A DNA stretch of 64,000 nucleotides from the NCBI RefSeq assembly GCF_015687175.1, contig NZ_JADPQG010000009.1:62001-126000 (forward strand), given 5' to 3'. The notes under the pieces are model-generated. The model searched no databases and was not told the origin of the DNA. It saw only the letters and a program-made list of their open reading frames with translations. Position 1 is the first letter of the stretch. Every line of letters starts with the position of its first letter. The stretch is from Reinekea sp. G2M2-21 (GTDB taxonomy: Bacteria; Pseudomonadota; Gammaproteobacteria; Pseudomonadales; Natronospirillaceae). A program made the position numbers and the translations under genes. This document shows positions 45,724 through 54,607 of this stretch, one piece after another.

Positions 45724-46889
45724 AAAAAATAGTCATCTTATCCGCGTTTGTGTTAGCGGGATGTTTTCCAGAGCCAGAACCGATAGTTGGGTTGGATGCC
45801 AAACTTATCGTAGCGTCTGCCTCACCCGATTACGCAACGTCAGACATTGCCTTGATCGGCAACACGGAAGAAAAGATTGATGTCGTGGTTGAAAATTTGG
45901 TGAGTACGACAAACCCTTCAGACATCCGCATCGGTTTTGATGGGGCATCAATATATCGCCTGGGTCGTTATGGCTTCGACAATGTGACCAAAATCAACCT
46001 GAATACAGAGCAGGTCGCCATGAATGTTGATTGGCAATACAGTGTTCTTGGCGAAGATTTCAGTGCGAACCCCTATGACATCGTTCTGTTGAACAGCCAA
46101 CGGGGCTACGTTTCTCGCGCCGGATCTGTCGCGTTGTGGCAAATTAATCCAAGTGCGACGCAGGAGTCGGCTTTTAAGGAAGCAGAAATCGACTTGTCCT
46201 CGTTGGCCAATGCTGCCAGCGGAAACCCCTTCATGGCGGATATGGAAGTCGTCGATGGAAAATTGTTCGTTTTGTTGACTGGCTTGGATGATAACTGGGG
46301 TGCTAATAGTAATTCCCGGATCGCAGTTATCAACACCGCTACAAACGAATTGATCGACACGAATGCGACCCAAGCGGGCATTCAGGGTATTGACTTGCCT
46401 GTACGCAATGCGTCGAACTTCACTTTGCACCAAGGGCTTCTTTACGTATCGGCCGTGGGCGATGCTTATAATTATTCGGACACAACCCATAAATATACCG
46501 GCGGAGTGGTCACCGTCGACACCGATACTTATGCGTCAACGCTGTTGATTGACGATGGTGATGCAGCATCGGCACCCTACGGTAATGTTACTCAAGTCAC
46601 GGTATCTGCCATGAATGATGTGTATTTCAGCGGAAGTGCTTCCTACGGCAATGACCAATTGTTTGTTCGAACCAATCTCACCGGCGACATTGCGGAAGTC
46701 AAACTCGGCGAGGGTACATACAATATTTCATCGTTGGCCAGCAGAGGTGCTGAAGTCTATGTTGGTGTGTTTGCGCAAGCCGATGGTAGTGAACCGGCCG
46801 GCATTCACGTGATTAACGCCATCACTCAGACACCGATTCGGTTTATTCCCATGTCCTTCCAACCCACTCAGATTGTGGTCGTGCCGTAA
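45720..46889 (+). CDS. Propeller-like lipoprotein, possible B12-capture partner (BtuG-like)
   Basis: 389 aa with a lipobox (LSAFVLAGC, Cys15), so membrane anchored. Residues ~50-389 have the repeated short strand patterns (DIRIGFDGASIYRLGRYG, GSVALWQINP, SRIAVINTATNELI, GGVVTVDTD) of a YncE/NHL-type beta-propeller. It overlaps btuB by ATGA, so it is under the same riboswitch. This arrangement is like the BtuG lipoprotein that caps the BtuB pore in Bacteroides, but homology cannot be claimed from my reading. Confidence 0.75.
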   Translation: MKKIVILSAFVLAGCFPEPEPIVGLDAKLIVASASPDYATSDIALIGNTEEKIDVVVENLVSTTNPSDIRIGFDGASIYRLGRYGFDNVTKINLNTEQVAMNVDWQYSVLGEDFSANPYDIVLLNSQRGYVSRAGSVALWQINPSATQESAFKEAEIDLSSLANAASGNPFMADMEVVDGKLFVLLTGLDDNWGANSNSRIAVINTATNELIDTNATQAGIQGIDLPVRNASNFTLHQGLLYVSAVGDAYNYSDTTHKYTGGVVTVDTDTYASTLLIDDGDAASAPYGNVTQVTVSAMNDVYFSGSASYGNDQLFVRTNLTGDIAEVKLGEGTYNISSLASRGAEVYVGVFAQADGSEPAGIHVINAITQTPIRFIPMSFQPTQIVVVP

Positions 46890-46922
46890 TAGTAAAAGTA
46901 CTAGGCTGGTTATTCACTCAAC

Positions 46923-46961
46923 AGTGTTCTGCGAATGTTCAAGCAGGGCACTTTTGTTTTT
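46923..46961 (+). terminator. Intrinsic terminator after the B12 operon
   Basis: AGTGTTCTGC pairs with GCAGGGCACT (two G-T pairs) around a ten-base loop, followed by TTTGTTTTTG. It lies about 35 bases after the lipoprotein stop. Confidence 0.72.
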
Positions 46962-47530
46962 GAACTAAATGAAAAATCTGCTTACTGCAGGTACGAAGCT
47001 GATTTGCAAAGCGGATAGCCTCAGTGGCTTCGATATTGTTTAAGACGGCCAATAGCTTGCGGTTCGGCTTTTCAGTATCTCCTTAGAATGATGACTCAGA
47101 CCTACCAGCTGAGTATTCATTTATGCTGGCAGTTCGTGTTGGATAATTACGGCGTTGCTCCTATTGAAAAGATCTCGATATTCTCTACGAAGAGCGCCTT
47201 GTGCTAGCGCTTCCCATTCGCTCTGAAACGATACGAACTTCCGACTCGGGACACTAGATAGCAGAAAACCATCGATGGCCTGGTTTGTGTAGATACTATG
47301 TGTAGGTACTATATAAGTATCGAGGTAAAGTTACTATCTAACTGAGCGCGTTATGTACGTCCAGATTTCTGCCCAATGTGTTTTTAGGCGTCCATGCGCT
47401 TTTTAACATAAGAAGTGGGCGCGCGAGGCCTACCGGATGCTATGTCGCTGAAGTCGACAAAGTGACTTTTTGCACCTATTCTCATTAGCTAGCTGGGCTG
47501 CAGTCCGAGGTAGATTAGGTGCTCGCCAAA
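46962..47530. other. Intergenic region before the solute-binding gene
   Basis: No gene found in about 570 bases. A short TACTAT-rich segment near 47296-47330 has imperfect direct repeats. Otherwise I see no recognisable structure. Confidence 0.4.
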
Positions 47531-48280
47531 ATGAAGATTTTGCTATTTTTGAGTTTGATTTTATCCATTGCGGTTGCAGTAGAAGCGCGAGATAAAATCA
47601 GACTTATTACGGTCGACTGGCCGCCTTACTACAGCGCTGAATTACCCGAACAGGGTTTTTATTCCCAGATCACTCGAGAGGTATTCAAGCGTGCCGGGTA
47701 TTCCGTAGAAATTTACTTTGTTCCTTGGCAGAGGGCTTTGTTTGAAGCCGAGCAAGGCAATTATGACGGTCTGCTAGGGGCTTATTATTCAGATGAACGT
47801 GCGAAAAAATTCCTCTTTACCGACCAAGTTTCTGCAAACGATGAGGTGTTTATCGTCAGAGCAGACAGCAAAATTGACTCTATCGAAAAAGCCATAAGTC
47901 ATACTGTCGCAGGGATGAAGGGGAGCGCGCCTCTGGAAGAGCTCAAAACCAGAAACGTCCCAGTGATGGAAAACTTGAATATACAGCAAAACTTGCAGAT
48001 GCTTGCGGCAGGTAGAGTTAATGTCATCATCGGAGGGCGGGCACAATTTTATTACCAGTTAAGCACCAATGCCGATTTGCGCAAGCTATCGCCAGATGAC
48101 TTTAAAGTTATTGAACCTCCCTATAAGTCTTTTGGTTTATTCAATGCGATGACGATGAAGAATCCGGATTCTGCGTTTATCGTAAGAGCGTTCAATAGAG
48201 CACTCAGAGATATGAAAGAGGACGGGTCTTTAGCTGAATTCGATATCACCATTGTTCAAACACAAGTTGAAATACAGTAA
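47531..48280 (+). CDS. Periplasmic solute-binding protein, family 3-like
   Basis: 249 aa from ATG 47531 (a GTG at 47519 adds four residues). Signal peptide (ILLFLSLILSIAVAVEA). Features typical of SBP_bac_3 are TVDWPPYYSAELPEQGFY, then EQGNYDGLLGAYYSDERAKKFLFT (split) and VAGMKGSAPLEE. No ABC partner genes are adjacent. Like the protein at 14323 it may be an orphan sensor or importer component. Confidence 0.85.
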   Translation: MKILLFLSLILSIAVAVEARDKIRLITVDWPPYYSAELPEQGFYSQITREVFKRAGYSVEIYFVPWQRALFEAEQGNYDGLLGAYYSDERAKKFLFTDQVSANDEVFIVRADSKIDSIEKAISHTVAGMKGSAPLEELKTRNVPVMENLNIQQNLQMLAAGRVNVIIGGRAQFYYQLSTNADLRKLSPDDFKVIEPPYKSFGLFNAMTMKNPDSAFIVRAFNRALRDMKEDGSLAEFDITIVQTQVEIQ

Positions 48281-48399
48281 ACCCCGAAATAAGGAGTGCC
48301 GTATTTCTATGGCGCATCGAATAAAGTCAATAATTCCTGCGCAAGCAATTTTTGTATGTCACAGAAACGGGATGGCAGAGCTTCTCAAAACGAACAACT

Positions 48400-48441
48400 C
48401 CTGCTCTGCTATTGATTTGCAAGACCCAAAGGGCGGGGCCT
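48400..48441. repeat. Possible degraded fragment of the MITE-like element
   Basis: The stretch around GACCCAAAGGGCGGGGCC resembles the MITE interior GACCCGGAGGGCGGGGCT, with matching neighbouring bases (GCTCTGCTATTGATTTG compared with GCTCAGTCATTAATCTG). The ends are missing. Confidence 0.5.
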
Positions 48442-48443
48442 AA

Positions 48444-49052
48444 TTAGCCAAAACTCACCGCTTTTTGAAACGCAGGGCGTTGTTGAATACGGTTAAGGTA
48501 CGCTTCTATGTTGGGTTTGCCGTCGAGCAGGTGACTTCGTTTTGCCATGTTCAGGCTGATCGTCATCATAATATCGGCAGCGGTAAAATGTTCGCCAGCA
48601 AAGTAGGGGCGTGAACCCAAAACCGATTCGATGTAGCTAAAGTCAACGTAGACCTCTTTGGCAATATAACCGTCTATCGGCTGCTGGCCATCGCGCGTTT
48701 CCATTTTCAAAAGCCCGCTGGTGATCACCGGCAAACTTAACGACCCTTCCGCGAAGTGGCTCCATTCCAAATACTGATAATATTCTTTGGTTCCGTGTTC
48801 GGGTCTCAGCTGATTGTCGGCGTACCGATCCAGAATGTATTCCACAATGGTGCTGGATTCACACAAGGTTATGTCGCCATCGACCATCACCGGAGCTTTG
48901 CCCAGTGGGTGTACTGCTTTTAACGAGTCCGGTGCTAAATGGGTTTTGGCGTCGCGCCGGTGATCAACACGGGTGTAATCCAGTTCGAGTTCTTCCAACA
49001 GCCATAAAATTCGAGTCGAACGTGAACGGTTTAAATGATGAAGTGTGAGCAT
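48444..49052 (-). CDS. Glutathione S-transferase
   Basis: 202 aa. N-terminal thioredoxin-like domain with the RSRSTRILWLLEELEL start (active-site Ser/Arg), the cis-Pro KAPVM and ESSTIVEYILDRY glutathione-binding signature. The C-terminal helical domain has the GRPYFAGEHFTAADIMM pattern. It conjugates electrophiles with glutathione or acts as a peroxidase-like protein. It is next to yqhD, another detoxification gene, on the same strand. Confidence 0.92.
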   Translation of the reverse strand: MLTLHHLNRSRSTRILWLLEELELDYTRVDHRRDAKTHLAPDSLKAVHPLGKAPVMVDGDITLCESSTIVEYILDRYADNQLRPEHGTKEYYQYLEWSHFAEGSLSLPVITSGLLKMETRDGQQPIDGYIAKEVYVDFSYIESVLGSRPYFAGEHFTAADIMMTISLNMAKRSHLLDGKPNIEAYLNRIQQRPAFQKAVSFG

Positions 49053-49118
49053 CGTGTCCCTCTGCTTTAAAATTAAAAAGGCGCGTTTGTGCGCCCAGGC
49101 ATGGTTTCATGCAAGTAT

Positions 49119-50279
49119 TTACGCCAGTGCGGTGGTCAGTATCTCTCGACTGATGTCGGGTGTAATGTCACCGTGTTCGCCGAGCTTAACCATACCGTGT
49201 TGCGTGAGTCGGTTGATCAACCGATCGATGTCTGACTCACCCAGGTTGACGTCTCTTAACCGAGTAGGCATCTGCATGGTTTCAAAAAACTGTTCAGTTA
49301 ATTGAATGGCTCTTTGAATCCGGAAGTCATCGTCACCCTCGACCAACTGCCAAACCCGTTCGGCGTACTGCAGCAGTTTTTCCTGCTTAGAGGACTGGCG
49401 AACTTTCATGACCGCTGGCAAGACAATAGACAAAGTGCGTGCGTGGTCGATGCCGTGTTCGCCGGTGAGTTCGTGGCCGATCATGTGCGTTGCCCAATCC
49501 TGCGGAACGCCCGCGCCGATCAGTCCATTCAAGGCCAGTGTCGCCGCCCACATGATGTTACCGCGCACGTCCAGATCTTGTTTGGTGTCGTCGGCCAGTG
49601 CCTTCGGACCTTCCTCAATAAGCGTCTGCAACAGGCTTTCGGCAAAACGGTCCTGCACTTTGGCGTTAACGGGGTATGTCAGGTATTGCTCAATGGTATG
49701 GACAAACGCATCCACAACACCGTTGCTGATCTGACGATCGGACAGCGACAAAGTGACGGCAGGGTCGAGTACGGCAAAAGCCGGGCGAACCAGTTCGTTG
49801 CGGAAAGGCAGTTTGTGCCCATCACGAGTTACCACGGCGGCCGGGTTGGACTCGGAACCCGTCGCGGGCAACGTTAACACGCACCCCATCGGCAGAGCAG
49901 CGGTGATGGGTGCGCGCTTGGCGATGATGTCCCAAGGGTCTTCTCCTTCGAACAACGCCGCGGCGGCAATAAACTTGGTGCCATCAATAACCGAACCACC
50001 GCCCACCGCGAGCAGAAAATCGACCTTGCGTTCATGAATGACTGTTTGTGCTTGCATTAATGTGTCATAGGTTGGGTTCGGCTCAATTCCGGAAAACTCA
50101 TACCAGGTGTGATCGGCCAACGCGGCCGCAACTTGGTCGTAAACGCCATTCGTTTTAATGGAACCACCACCGTAAGTGACCAACACCGTAGCACCTTGCG
50201 GAATAACGCGGCTGAGTTTAGCGATTTGCCCTTCGCCAAAATGAATTTGTGTACTGTTCTGAAAACTGAAATTTAGCAT
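49119..50279 (-). CDS. yqhD: Iron-containing aldehyde reductase, YqhD-like
   Basis: 386 aa from ATG 50279; the upstream frame from 50396 lies over the previous gene. It is an Fe/Zn-dependent, NADPH-type alcohol dehydrogenase: NAD(P) motif GGGSIKTNG (~43-51), LAVGGGSVIDGTKFIAAA, and the metal-site segments DAFVHTIEQY and GHELTGEHGIDHA. The pattern closely follows E. coli YqhD, which reduces toxic short-chain aldehydes. It lies 17 bases after the DJ-1/PfpI gene. Confidence 0.93.
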   Translation of the reverse strand: MLNFSFQNSTQIHFGEGQIAKLSRVIPQGATVLVTYGGGSIKTNGVYDQVAAALADHTWYEFSGIEPNPTYDTLMQAQTVIHERKVDFLLAVGGGSVIDGTKFIAAAALFEGEDPWDIIAKRAPITAALPMGCVLTLPATGSESNPAAVVTRDGHKLPFRNELVRPAFAVLDPAVTLSLSDRQISNGVVDAFVHTIEQYLTYPVNAKVQDRFAESLLQTLIEEGPKALADDTKQDLDVRGNIMWAATLALNGLIGAGVPQDWATHMIGHELTGEHGIDHARTLSIVLPAVMKVRQSSKQEKLLQYAERVWQLVEGDDDFRIQRAIQLTEQFFETMQMPTRLRDVNLGESDIDRLINRLTQHGMVKLGEHGDITPDISREILTTALA

Positions 50280-50296
50280 CCGTTGTTCCCGTTTTG

Positions 50297-50992
50297 TTAT
50301 GCCAGCGCGGCCAGTAATTTCTGCGCAGCCAATTCCGAACTTGCCGGATTCTGGCCACTGATCAGCAAGCCGTCCTGTACCGCGAACGCGTTCCAATCGG
50401 CCACTTTCTGATAATCCCCACCGCGCTTGACCAGTTCATCTTCCAACAAGAATGGCACGACTTGCGTTAATTGCACGGCTTCTTCTTCGCTATTGCTGAA
50501 CCCGGTCACAGCTTTGCCTTTTACCGCAGGCTCGCCGTTGGGGTCTTTCACGTTTAAAAACGCAGCGGTTGCGTGGCAAACGGCGGCAACGGGTTTATTT
50601 GTTGCAAGGAAAGCCTCAATCAGTTCGATGGAGGTGGCGTTGTCGGTTAAATCCCAAAGTGGACCATGGCCACCGGGGTAAAACACGGCATCGAAATCTT
50701 CGGCATTGACGTCCGCCAGCTTGGCCGTGTGGGCGACCAGTGCCTGCGCGTCGGAATCTTGATCGAACCGTTGGGTGGCGCTGGTCTGAAAGTCCGGCAG
50801 TGCGCTTTTAGGGTCAACCGGCGGTTGGCCGCCTGCGGGCGAGGCGAGAGTGACCTGTACGCCCGCGTCAACGAAGACATAGTAAGGAGCCGCAAACTCT
50901 TCAACCCAGAAACCGGTTTTTTCCCCGGTATCGCCAAGATCGGCGTGTGATGTTAAGACCATTAAAACTTTTTTATCGCTCAGTGCGTTCAT
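50297..50992 (-). CDS. DJ-1/PfpI family protein, glyoxalase-III/chaperone-like
   Basis: 231 aa. The nucleophile elbow Cys is in AVCHATAAFLN (~residue 136). The long GEKTGFWVEEFAAPYYVF segment and PGGHGPLWDL loop are typical of the Hsp31/glyoxalase III-like subgroup. Such proteins detoxify methylglyoxal or repair glycated molecules. It is co-transcribed with the YqhD-like gene, so together they look like an aldehyde-stress module. Confidence 0.9.
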   Translation of the reverse strand: MNALSDKKVLMVLTSHADLGDTGEKTGFWVEEFAAPYYVFVDAGVQVTLASPAGGQPPVDPKSALPDFQTSATQRFDQDSDAQALVAHTAKLADVNAEDFDAVFYPGGHGPLWDLTDNATSIELIEAFLATNKPVAAVCHATAAFLNVKDPNGEPAVKGKAVTGFSNSEEEAVQLTQVVPFLLEDELVKRGGDYQKVADWNAFAVQDGLLISGQNPASSELAAQKLLAALA

Positions 50993-51107
50993 GGTAATTC
51001 CTGATTCTGTGTGAGTGTGAACAACGTTCGTCAGTCTATGCCTCTATAACTTATCTAACAATGAGCATAAAATTGACTTCATTGTCTTAAAAATTGATAC
51101 AGAACCG

Positions 51108-52028
51108 ATGAATATTTCCTTTGAACAGCTGAAAAGCATGGTGGTGTTCGCCCAAGTGGTGGAGCAGGGCAACCTGACCGCCGCCGCCAAACATATGGGC
51201 TTGTCTCGGGCGGTGGTGAGTTATCACATAAAAAAACTTGAATCTCAGCTGGGAGTGCGGTTGCTGAATCGCTCAACCCGATCCATTTCGCTGACCGATG
51301 CTGGTGCGGATTATTACGAGAGTTGTCGGATAATTGCGGAACAGACACAGGCCGCCAATCAGAAAATAGAGAATTTGAAACATGAGCCGGAAGGGCGGAT
51401 TAAACTGACTTGCCCGGTGAATGTGGGTCTGCAGATTGTCGTTCCAGCCCTGAATGAGTTTCGCCGCCGCTACCCGAAAATTGAGTTGGACGTGATGCTC
51501 ACCGATGAAGTTGTGAACATCATGCAAGAAGGTATTGACCTGGCCATTCGTGGCGCACCCTTAGCTGACTCGGGGCTGCAAGCGAGTAAATTATGGACAT
51601 TGCCGACTTGTTTGTGTGGCGCGCCGGACTATTTCAAGCGTCATGGTCGGCCGTTAACTCCGGCCGAGCTGGAGCAACACGATTGGGTGATTTACAAACT
51701 CACCGCAGGCGCGATCGAGTTGACCAAAGGCAGTCGTTCATACAGCGTCGCCATTCGCGGCAGTATCAGCACCAACAATGCCGCAGCACGAACCGCGTTT
51801 ATTGAGGGCGGGCATGGTTTGGGGCGCATCCCGGTGTACGATGCACTCCCGAAAGTACAGGCGGGTGCACTGGAGACCATTCTGGATGACTATCAATTGC
51901 CAGACATTCAGGTGTTCGCGGTTTTCCTGCCCGGCAGCGCCACCGCGAAAAAACTGCGCTTATTGATCGACTTTTTGAAAACCTACTTCGAGCACAGCGG
52001 TCAACAACGGATCGGCGGCGTGCGTTAA
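51108..52028 (+). CDS. LysR-family transcriptional regulator
   Basis: 306 aa. N-terminal winged HTH (FEQLKSMVVFAQVVEQGNLTAAAKHMGLSRAVVSYHIKKLE, split, residues ~5-45) and a C-terminal LysR substrate domain. It is divergent from the DJ-1/YqhD pair and is probably their activator, as LysR genes usually face their targets. The ATG at 51108 is the first start. Confidence 0.93.
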   Translation: MNISFEQLKSMVVFAQVVEQGNLTAAAKHMGLSRAVVSYHIKKLESQLGVRLLNRSTRSISLTDAGADYYESCRIIAEQTQAANQKIENLKHEPEGRIKLTCPVNVGLQIVVPALNEFRRRYPKIELDVMLTDEVVNIMQEGIDLAIRGAPLADSGLQASKLWTLPTCLCGAPDYFKRHGRPLTPAELEQHDWVIYKLTAGAIELTKGSRSYSVAIRGSISTNNAAARTAFIEGGHGLGRIPVYDALPKVQAGALETILDDYQLPDIQVFAVFLPGSATAKKLRLLIDFLKTYFEHSGQQRIGGVR

Positions 52029-52060
52029 CACGCCTCTCAAGCTGTGAAGACATTTTCGGA

Positions 52061-52651
52061 CTAGGACGTCGATTCCAGAACGTTCAAAATATCATTCATG
52101 GATTGCTGGTATTCGGCCTCATTCGAATTGCGGAATAACAGCAGGTCGTCAACGACGTCGGGGTTATCAATACTCTTCGGAATAGAAAAATCGACCCCGG
52201 CGATGTATTCGTCCCAGTTGTCCAGTTTCCAGGTGTCCCGGTCGGAGTTGCGATCAATCATTCGCTGCTTCACCACCTCGACATCGGTCATCACCCACAC
52301 CACGGTCAACCGTGCATTTTTAGCTTTCAGCGAATGCTTCAGGTTATCAATAAATTGTGTATCGCGAATTTCACGCGTGAACGGTGCGTTAATTAGCACA
52401 ATGTCATCGTACTCTAACGCCTCCATGGCGAGCGCCAAGACCGCATCGTATTCGTAATTGCGGATGTGCTCTTCAAAGAAATCCGAGCTGCGGTTTACTT
52501 CTGCGTTGGCAACTTTGAATATCTGATGCGACAGCACAATCAGCGTATCCTTGTCGAGGTACACCACGTGTTTCAGTGCCTTAGCCAGTTGTTTGGAAAT
52601 GTAGGTTTTACCGCTCGCCGGTGGTGAGGTCACCAAAATCAGCCTTTTCAT
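52061..52651 (-). CDS. P-loop AAA/zeta-toxin-like kinase
   Basis: 196 aa. The N-terminus has a Walker A motif (TSPPASGKTYISKQL, ~8-22) followed by VVYLDKDTLI and a later RMIDRNSDRD segment typical of small nucleotide/sugar kinases. The C-terminal third is helical and acidic. The family could be a gluconate-kinase-like or zeta-toxin-like ATPase. No antitoxin gene is adjacent. Confidence 0.8.
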   Translation of the reverse strand: MKRLILVTSPPASGKTYISKQLAKALKHVVYLDKDTLIVLSHQIFKVANAEVNRSSDFFEEHIRNYEYDAVLALAMEALEYDDIVLINAPFTREIRDTQFIDNLKHSLKAKNARLTVVWVMTDVEVVKQRMIDRNSDRDTWKLDNWDEYIAGVDFSIPKSIDNPDVVDDLLLFRNSNEAEYQQSMNDILNVLESTS

Positions 52652-52737
52652 CTGAACTCCTTGATTATAATTCTCAGACTGTAACCAGCTTTGACGGACA
52701 TTGAAAGCGCCATATTGAAAGCGCCATAAAGCACAAG

Positions 52738-53475
52738 TTAATACACAAACGGAATGAACCGCTTGGTCTTTTTAGCGTAAGCATCGAACTCTGCGCCATA
52801 GCGTTGGCTCAGGTAAGCGTCCAACCCTGGAATATGAAAAAACACAAACATCAACGCCATCAACAACGGCACGCTGAAAGCCCACACGCTGGTGGTGAAC
52901 AGTGCCCAGCCACTGAATAACACCACATCACCAAAGTAATTAATGTGCATGGAATATCGGAACAAACCGCCGGTATAGCAATGGCCTTTGTTGGCTGGGT
53001 CTTGTTTCCAAAGTTTGCGTTGCCATTCCGAACCGGTGTTAAGCGCCGAACCGATCAGCAGTAATGCCACTGCCACACCATCATGCCAATTCAACGGTTG
53101 AACCTCGTCAACCCAAACACCGCCCAACAGTAAGAACCCAACTTCAAAACTGGCCATAAAGGCGACTAAACCAAGTACTTCGCCCCAGTCAACGCGACGT
53201 GCCAGCAGGTAAAACAGTGTGACAAAGTGACGTATGCCATAAAGCAGGGCGCAACCGGCCAAGATGAGTGCGCGGGTGTGGTCGGCCACTTCCCACTCCC
53301 GATTTAACGCACCACCCAATGCTGTTAGCCCACCAAAACTGACCAACCAAAAACACCAAGCAATGACTGTAAAATGCAAACCCGCAAAGGTGAGTTTTTG
53401 TGCGAACGATGTCGCGTGGCTGCGGTCCACGCCGCCGGTTTTGGGCGTATTCGCCGTTTGTGTGTGTTCAGTCAT
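52738..53475 (-). CDS. Isoprenylcysteine methyltransferase-like membrane protein
   Basis: 245 aa with about six helices. The C-terminal half has the LFRYSMHINYFGDVVLF motif and the terminal DAYLSQRYGAEFDAYAKKTKRFIPF typical of ICMT/DUF1295-like methyltransferases. It follows the DUF2269-like gene on the same strand with a five-base gap. The substrate is unknown. Confidence 0.82.
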   Translation of the reverse strand: MTEHTQTANTPKTGGVDRSHATSFAQKLTFAGLHFTVIAWCFWLVSFGGLTALGGALNREWEVADHTRALILAGCALLYGIRHFVTLFYLLARRVDWGEVLGLVAFMASFEVGFLLLGGVWVDEVQPLNWHDGVAVALLLIGSALNTGSEWQRKLWKQDPANKGHCYTGGLFRYSMHINYFGDVVLFSGWALFTTSVWAFSVPLLMALMFVFFHIPGLDAYLSQRYGAEFDAYAKKTKRFIPFVY

Positions 53476-53480
53476 GTTGC

Positions 53481-53933
53481 TTACCCCGCTTTACGTATCA
53501 TTAAATAGATCACCACCCCACTGAGCAGCGTTGCCAGCAGCCCTACCGGAACGGCCAGCAAAAACACCCGCCGGTAACGATGTTCCGTGTCAGGTTGGCC
53601 AGCGAGCCGCCACAACCGATGCTCCAACCCATAACCCACAATGAAGGCCAGCACCAGAACCGCCGTCAGCACCATGGAAGTACTCAGCCAACCCGGTAGA
53701 GCAGGTAATGACAGGGCCGAAACCATGGCAAGACCACCCCCAATCAGCGCCACAAACGACGGTGCCATCACCCAGCGGTTCAACAACAGAATCTGGCTCA
53801 GTGTGGTTTGGCGGGCTGCCGCGTTTGGCGCCTGCAAGGCCATGCGGTGCAGCAAACCATTGCACAGTGTTGTACCGACCATGCCGCACACCCCAAAAAT
53901 GTGGAACCACTTTGCCAACAAATACCAAGCCAT
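53481..53933 (-). CDS. DUF2269-like membrane protein
   Basis: 150 aa with four hydrophobic segments; the first (MAWYLLAKWFHIFGVCGMVG) has the conserved His of DUF2269-type proteins. The ATG at 53933 has GGGAGG six bases upstream, better than the longer start at 53951. It is divergent from a TetR gene across two operators and starts the operon with the methyltransferase-like gene. Confidence 0.8.
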   Translation of the reverse strand: MAWYLLAKWFHIFGVCGMVGTTLCNGLLHRMALQAPNAAARQTTLSQILLLNRWVMAPSFVALIGGGLAMVSALSLPALPGWLSTSMVLTAVLVLAFIVGYGLEHRLWRLAGQPDTEHRYRRVFLLAVPVGLLATLLSGVVIYLMIRKAG

Positions 53934-53974
53934 ACGGAGCCTCCCTTGCATGAGTGGAACGATAAAAATCTTTT

Positions 53975-53990
53975 TAGTCCAGTTGGACTA
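53975..53990. promoter_or_regulatory. TetR operator 1
   Basis: TAGTCCA-GT-TGGACTA, a perfect 16-base dyad between the DUF2269-like operon and the TetR gene, nearer the operon start. Confidence 0.78.
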
Positions 53991-54032
53991 TTTAAAGACT
54001 AGTCGACACGCAACAGCAGTGTCAATATAATT

Positions 54033-54048
54033 TAGTCCACTTGGACGA
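54033..54048. promoter_or_regulatory. TetR operator 2
   Basis: TAGTCCA-CT-TGGACGA, the same dyad as operator 1 with one mismatch, 58 bases downstream and 17 bases before the TetR start. Both promoters would be covered. Confidence 0.78.
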
Positions 54049-54064
54049 ATTAAAGAATCAGACC

Positions 54065-54607
54065 ATGCCAAAGCAAGTGGACCACGACGCCCATCGCCAA
54101 CAACTCGCCCAGCAAGCCGCCGAGCTGTTTTCCAAACACGGCTACACCGGACTTGGCATGCGCCAGATCGCCACCGAACTCGGTGTTTCCAAAAGCGCGC
54201 TGTATCACTACTTCCCCACCAAAAAAGCCCTGTTTCACGCCTGTACCGAACTGGTCACGCAGTTCGACGCCCCTCAGACCGACACCACCGTGAAAGCGCG
54301 AACTCGCAAAAAATCAGACTCCATACACGAACTGATTGCGCAAATAAAAAACCTCGAACCCAGCTTCGCCAGTGAACTCTCATTGCTGGTGGACTACCTC
54401 CGAGGCCGCAGCCAAAGCGACATCGCCACCGACCCCAGCATGCAACTCGCCAACGAACGGTACCGCCAGTTAATTGCAAACTACGTTGATGAAAAACATG
54501 CCAGCCCAGTGTTGTGTTTAATGCTAGGCGCCTTACTGATGCGCTTTTTTGACGGCGGACAAACCGACTTCGACACCCTGGAAGCCTGGTTACGTAAGGC
54601 GTTGTAA
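54065..54607 (+). CDS. TetR-family transcriptional regulator
   Basis: 180 aa from ATG 54065; a TTG at 54041 would sit inside operator 2. HTH at ~15-55 (AAELFSKHGYTGLGMRQIATELGVSKSALYHYFPTKKAL, split). It is divergent from the DUF2269-like/methyltransferase pair and flanked by two matching dyads. It should repress that pair and itself. The stop at 54605 abuts the tandem repeat. Confidence 0.9.
   Translation: MPKQVDHDAHRQQLAQQAAELFSKHGYTGLGMRQIATELGVSKSALYHYFPTKKALFHACTELVTQFDAPQTDTTVKARTRKKSDSIHELIAQIKNLEPSFASELSLLVDYLRGRSQSDIATDPSMQLANERYRQLIANYVDEKHASPVLCLMLGALLMRFFDGGQTDFDTLEAWLRKAL

Noticed and set aside
46962-47530. Short TACTAT repeats as a CRISPR or iteron array.
   Set aside because: Repeats are too short, irregular and few; no cas or rep genes are near.
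52061-52651. Zeta-type toxin of a toxin-antitoxin pair.
   Set aside because: Only the P-loop supports it; no antitoxin-sized gene is adjacent.
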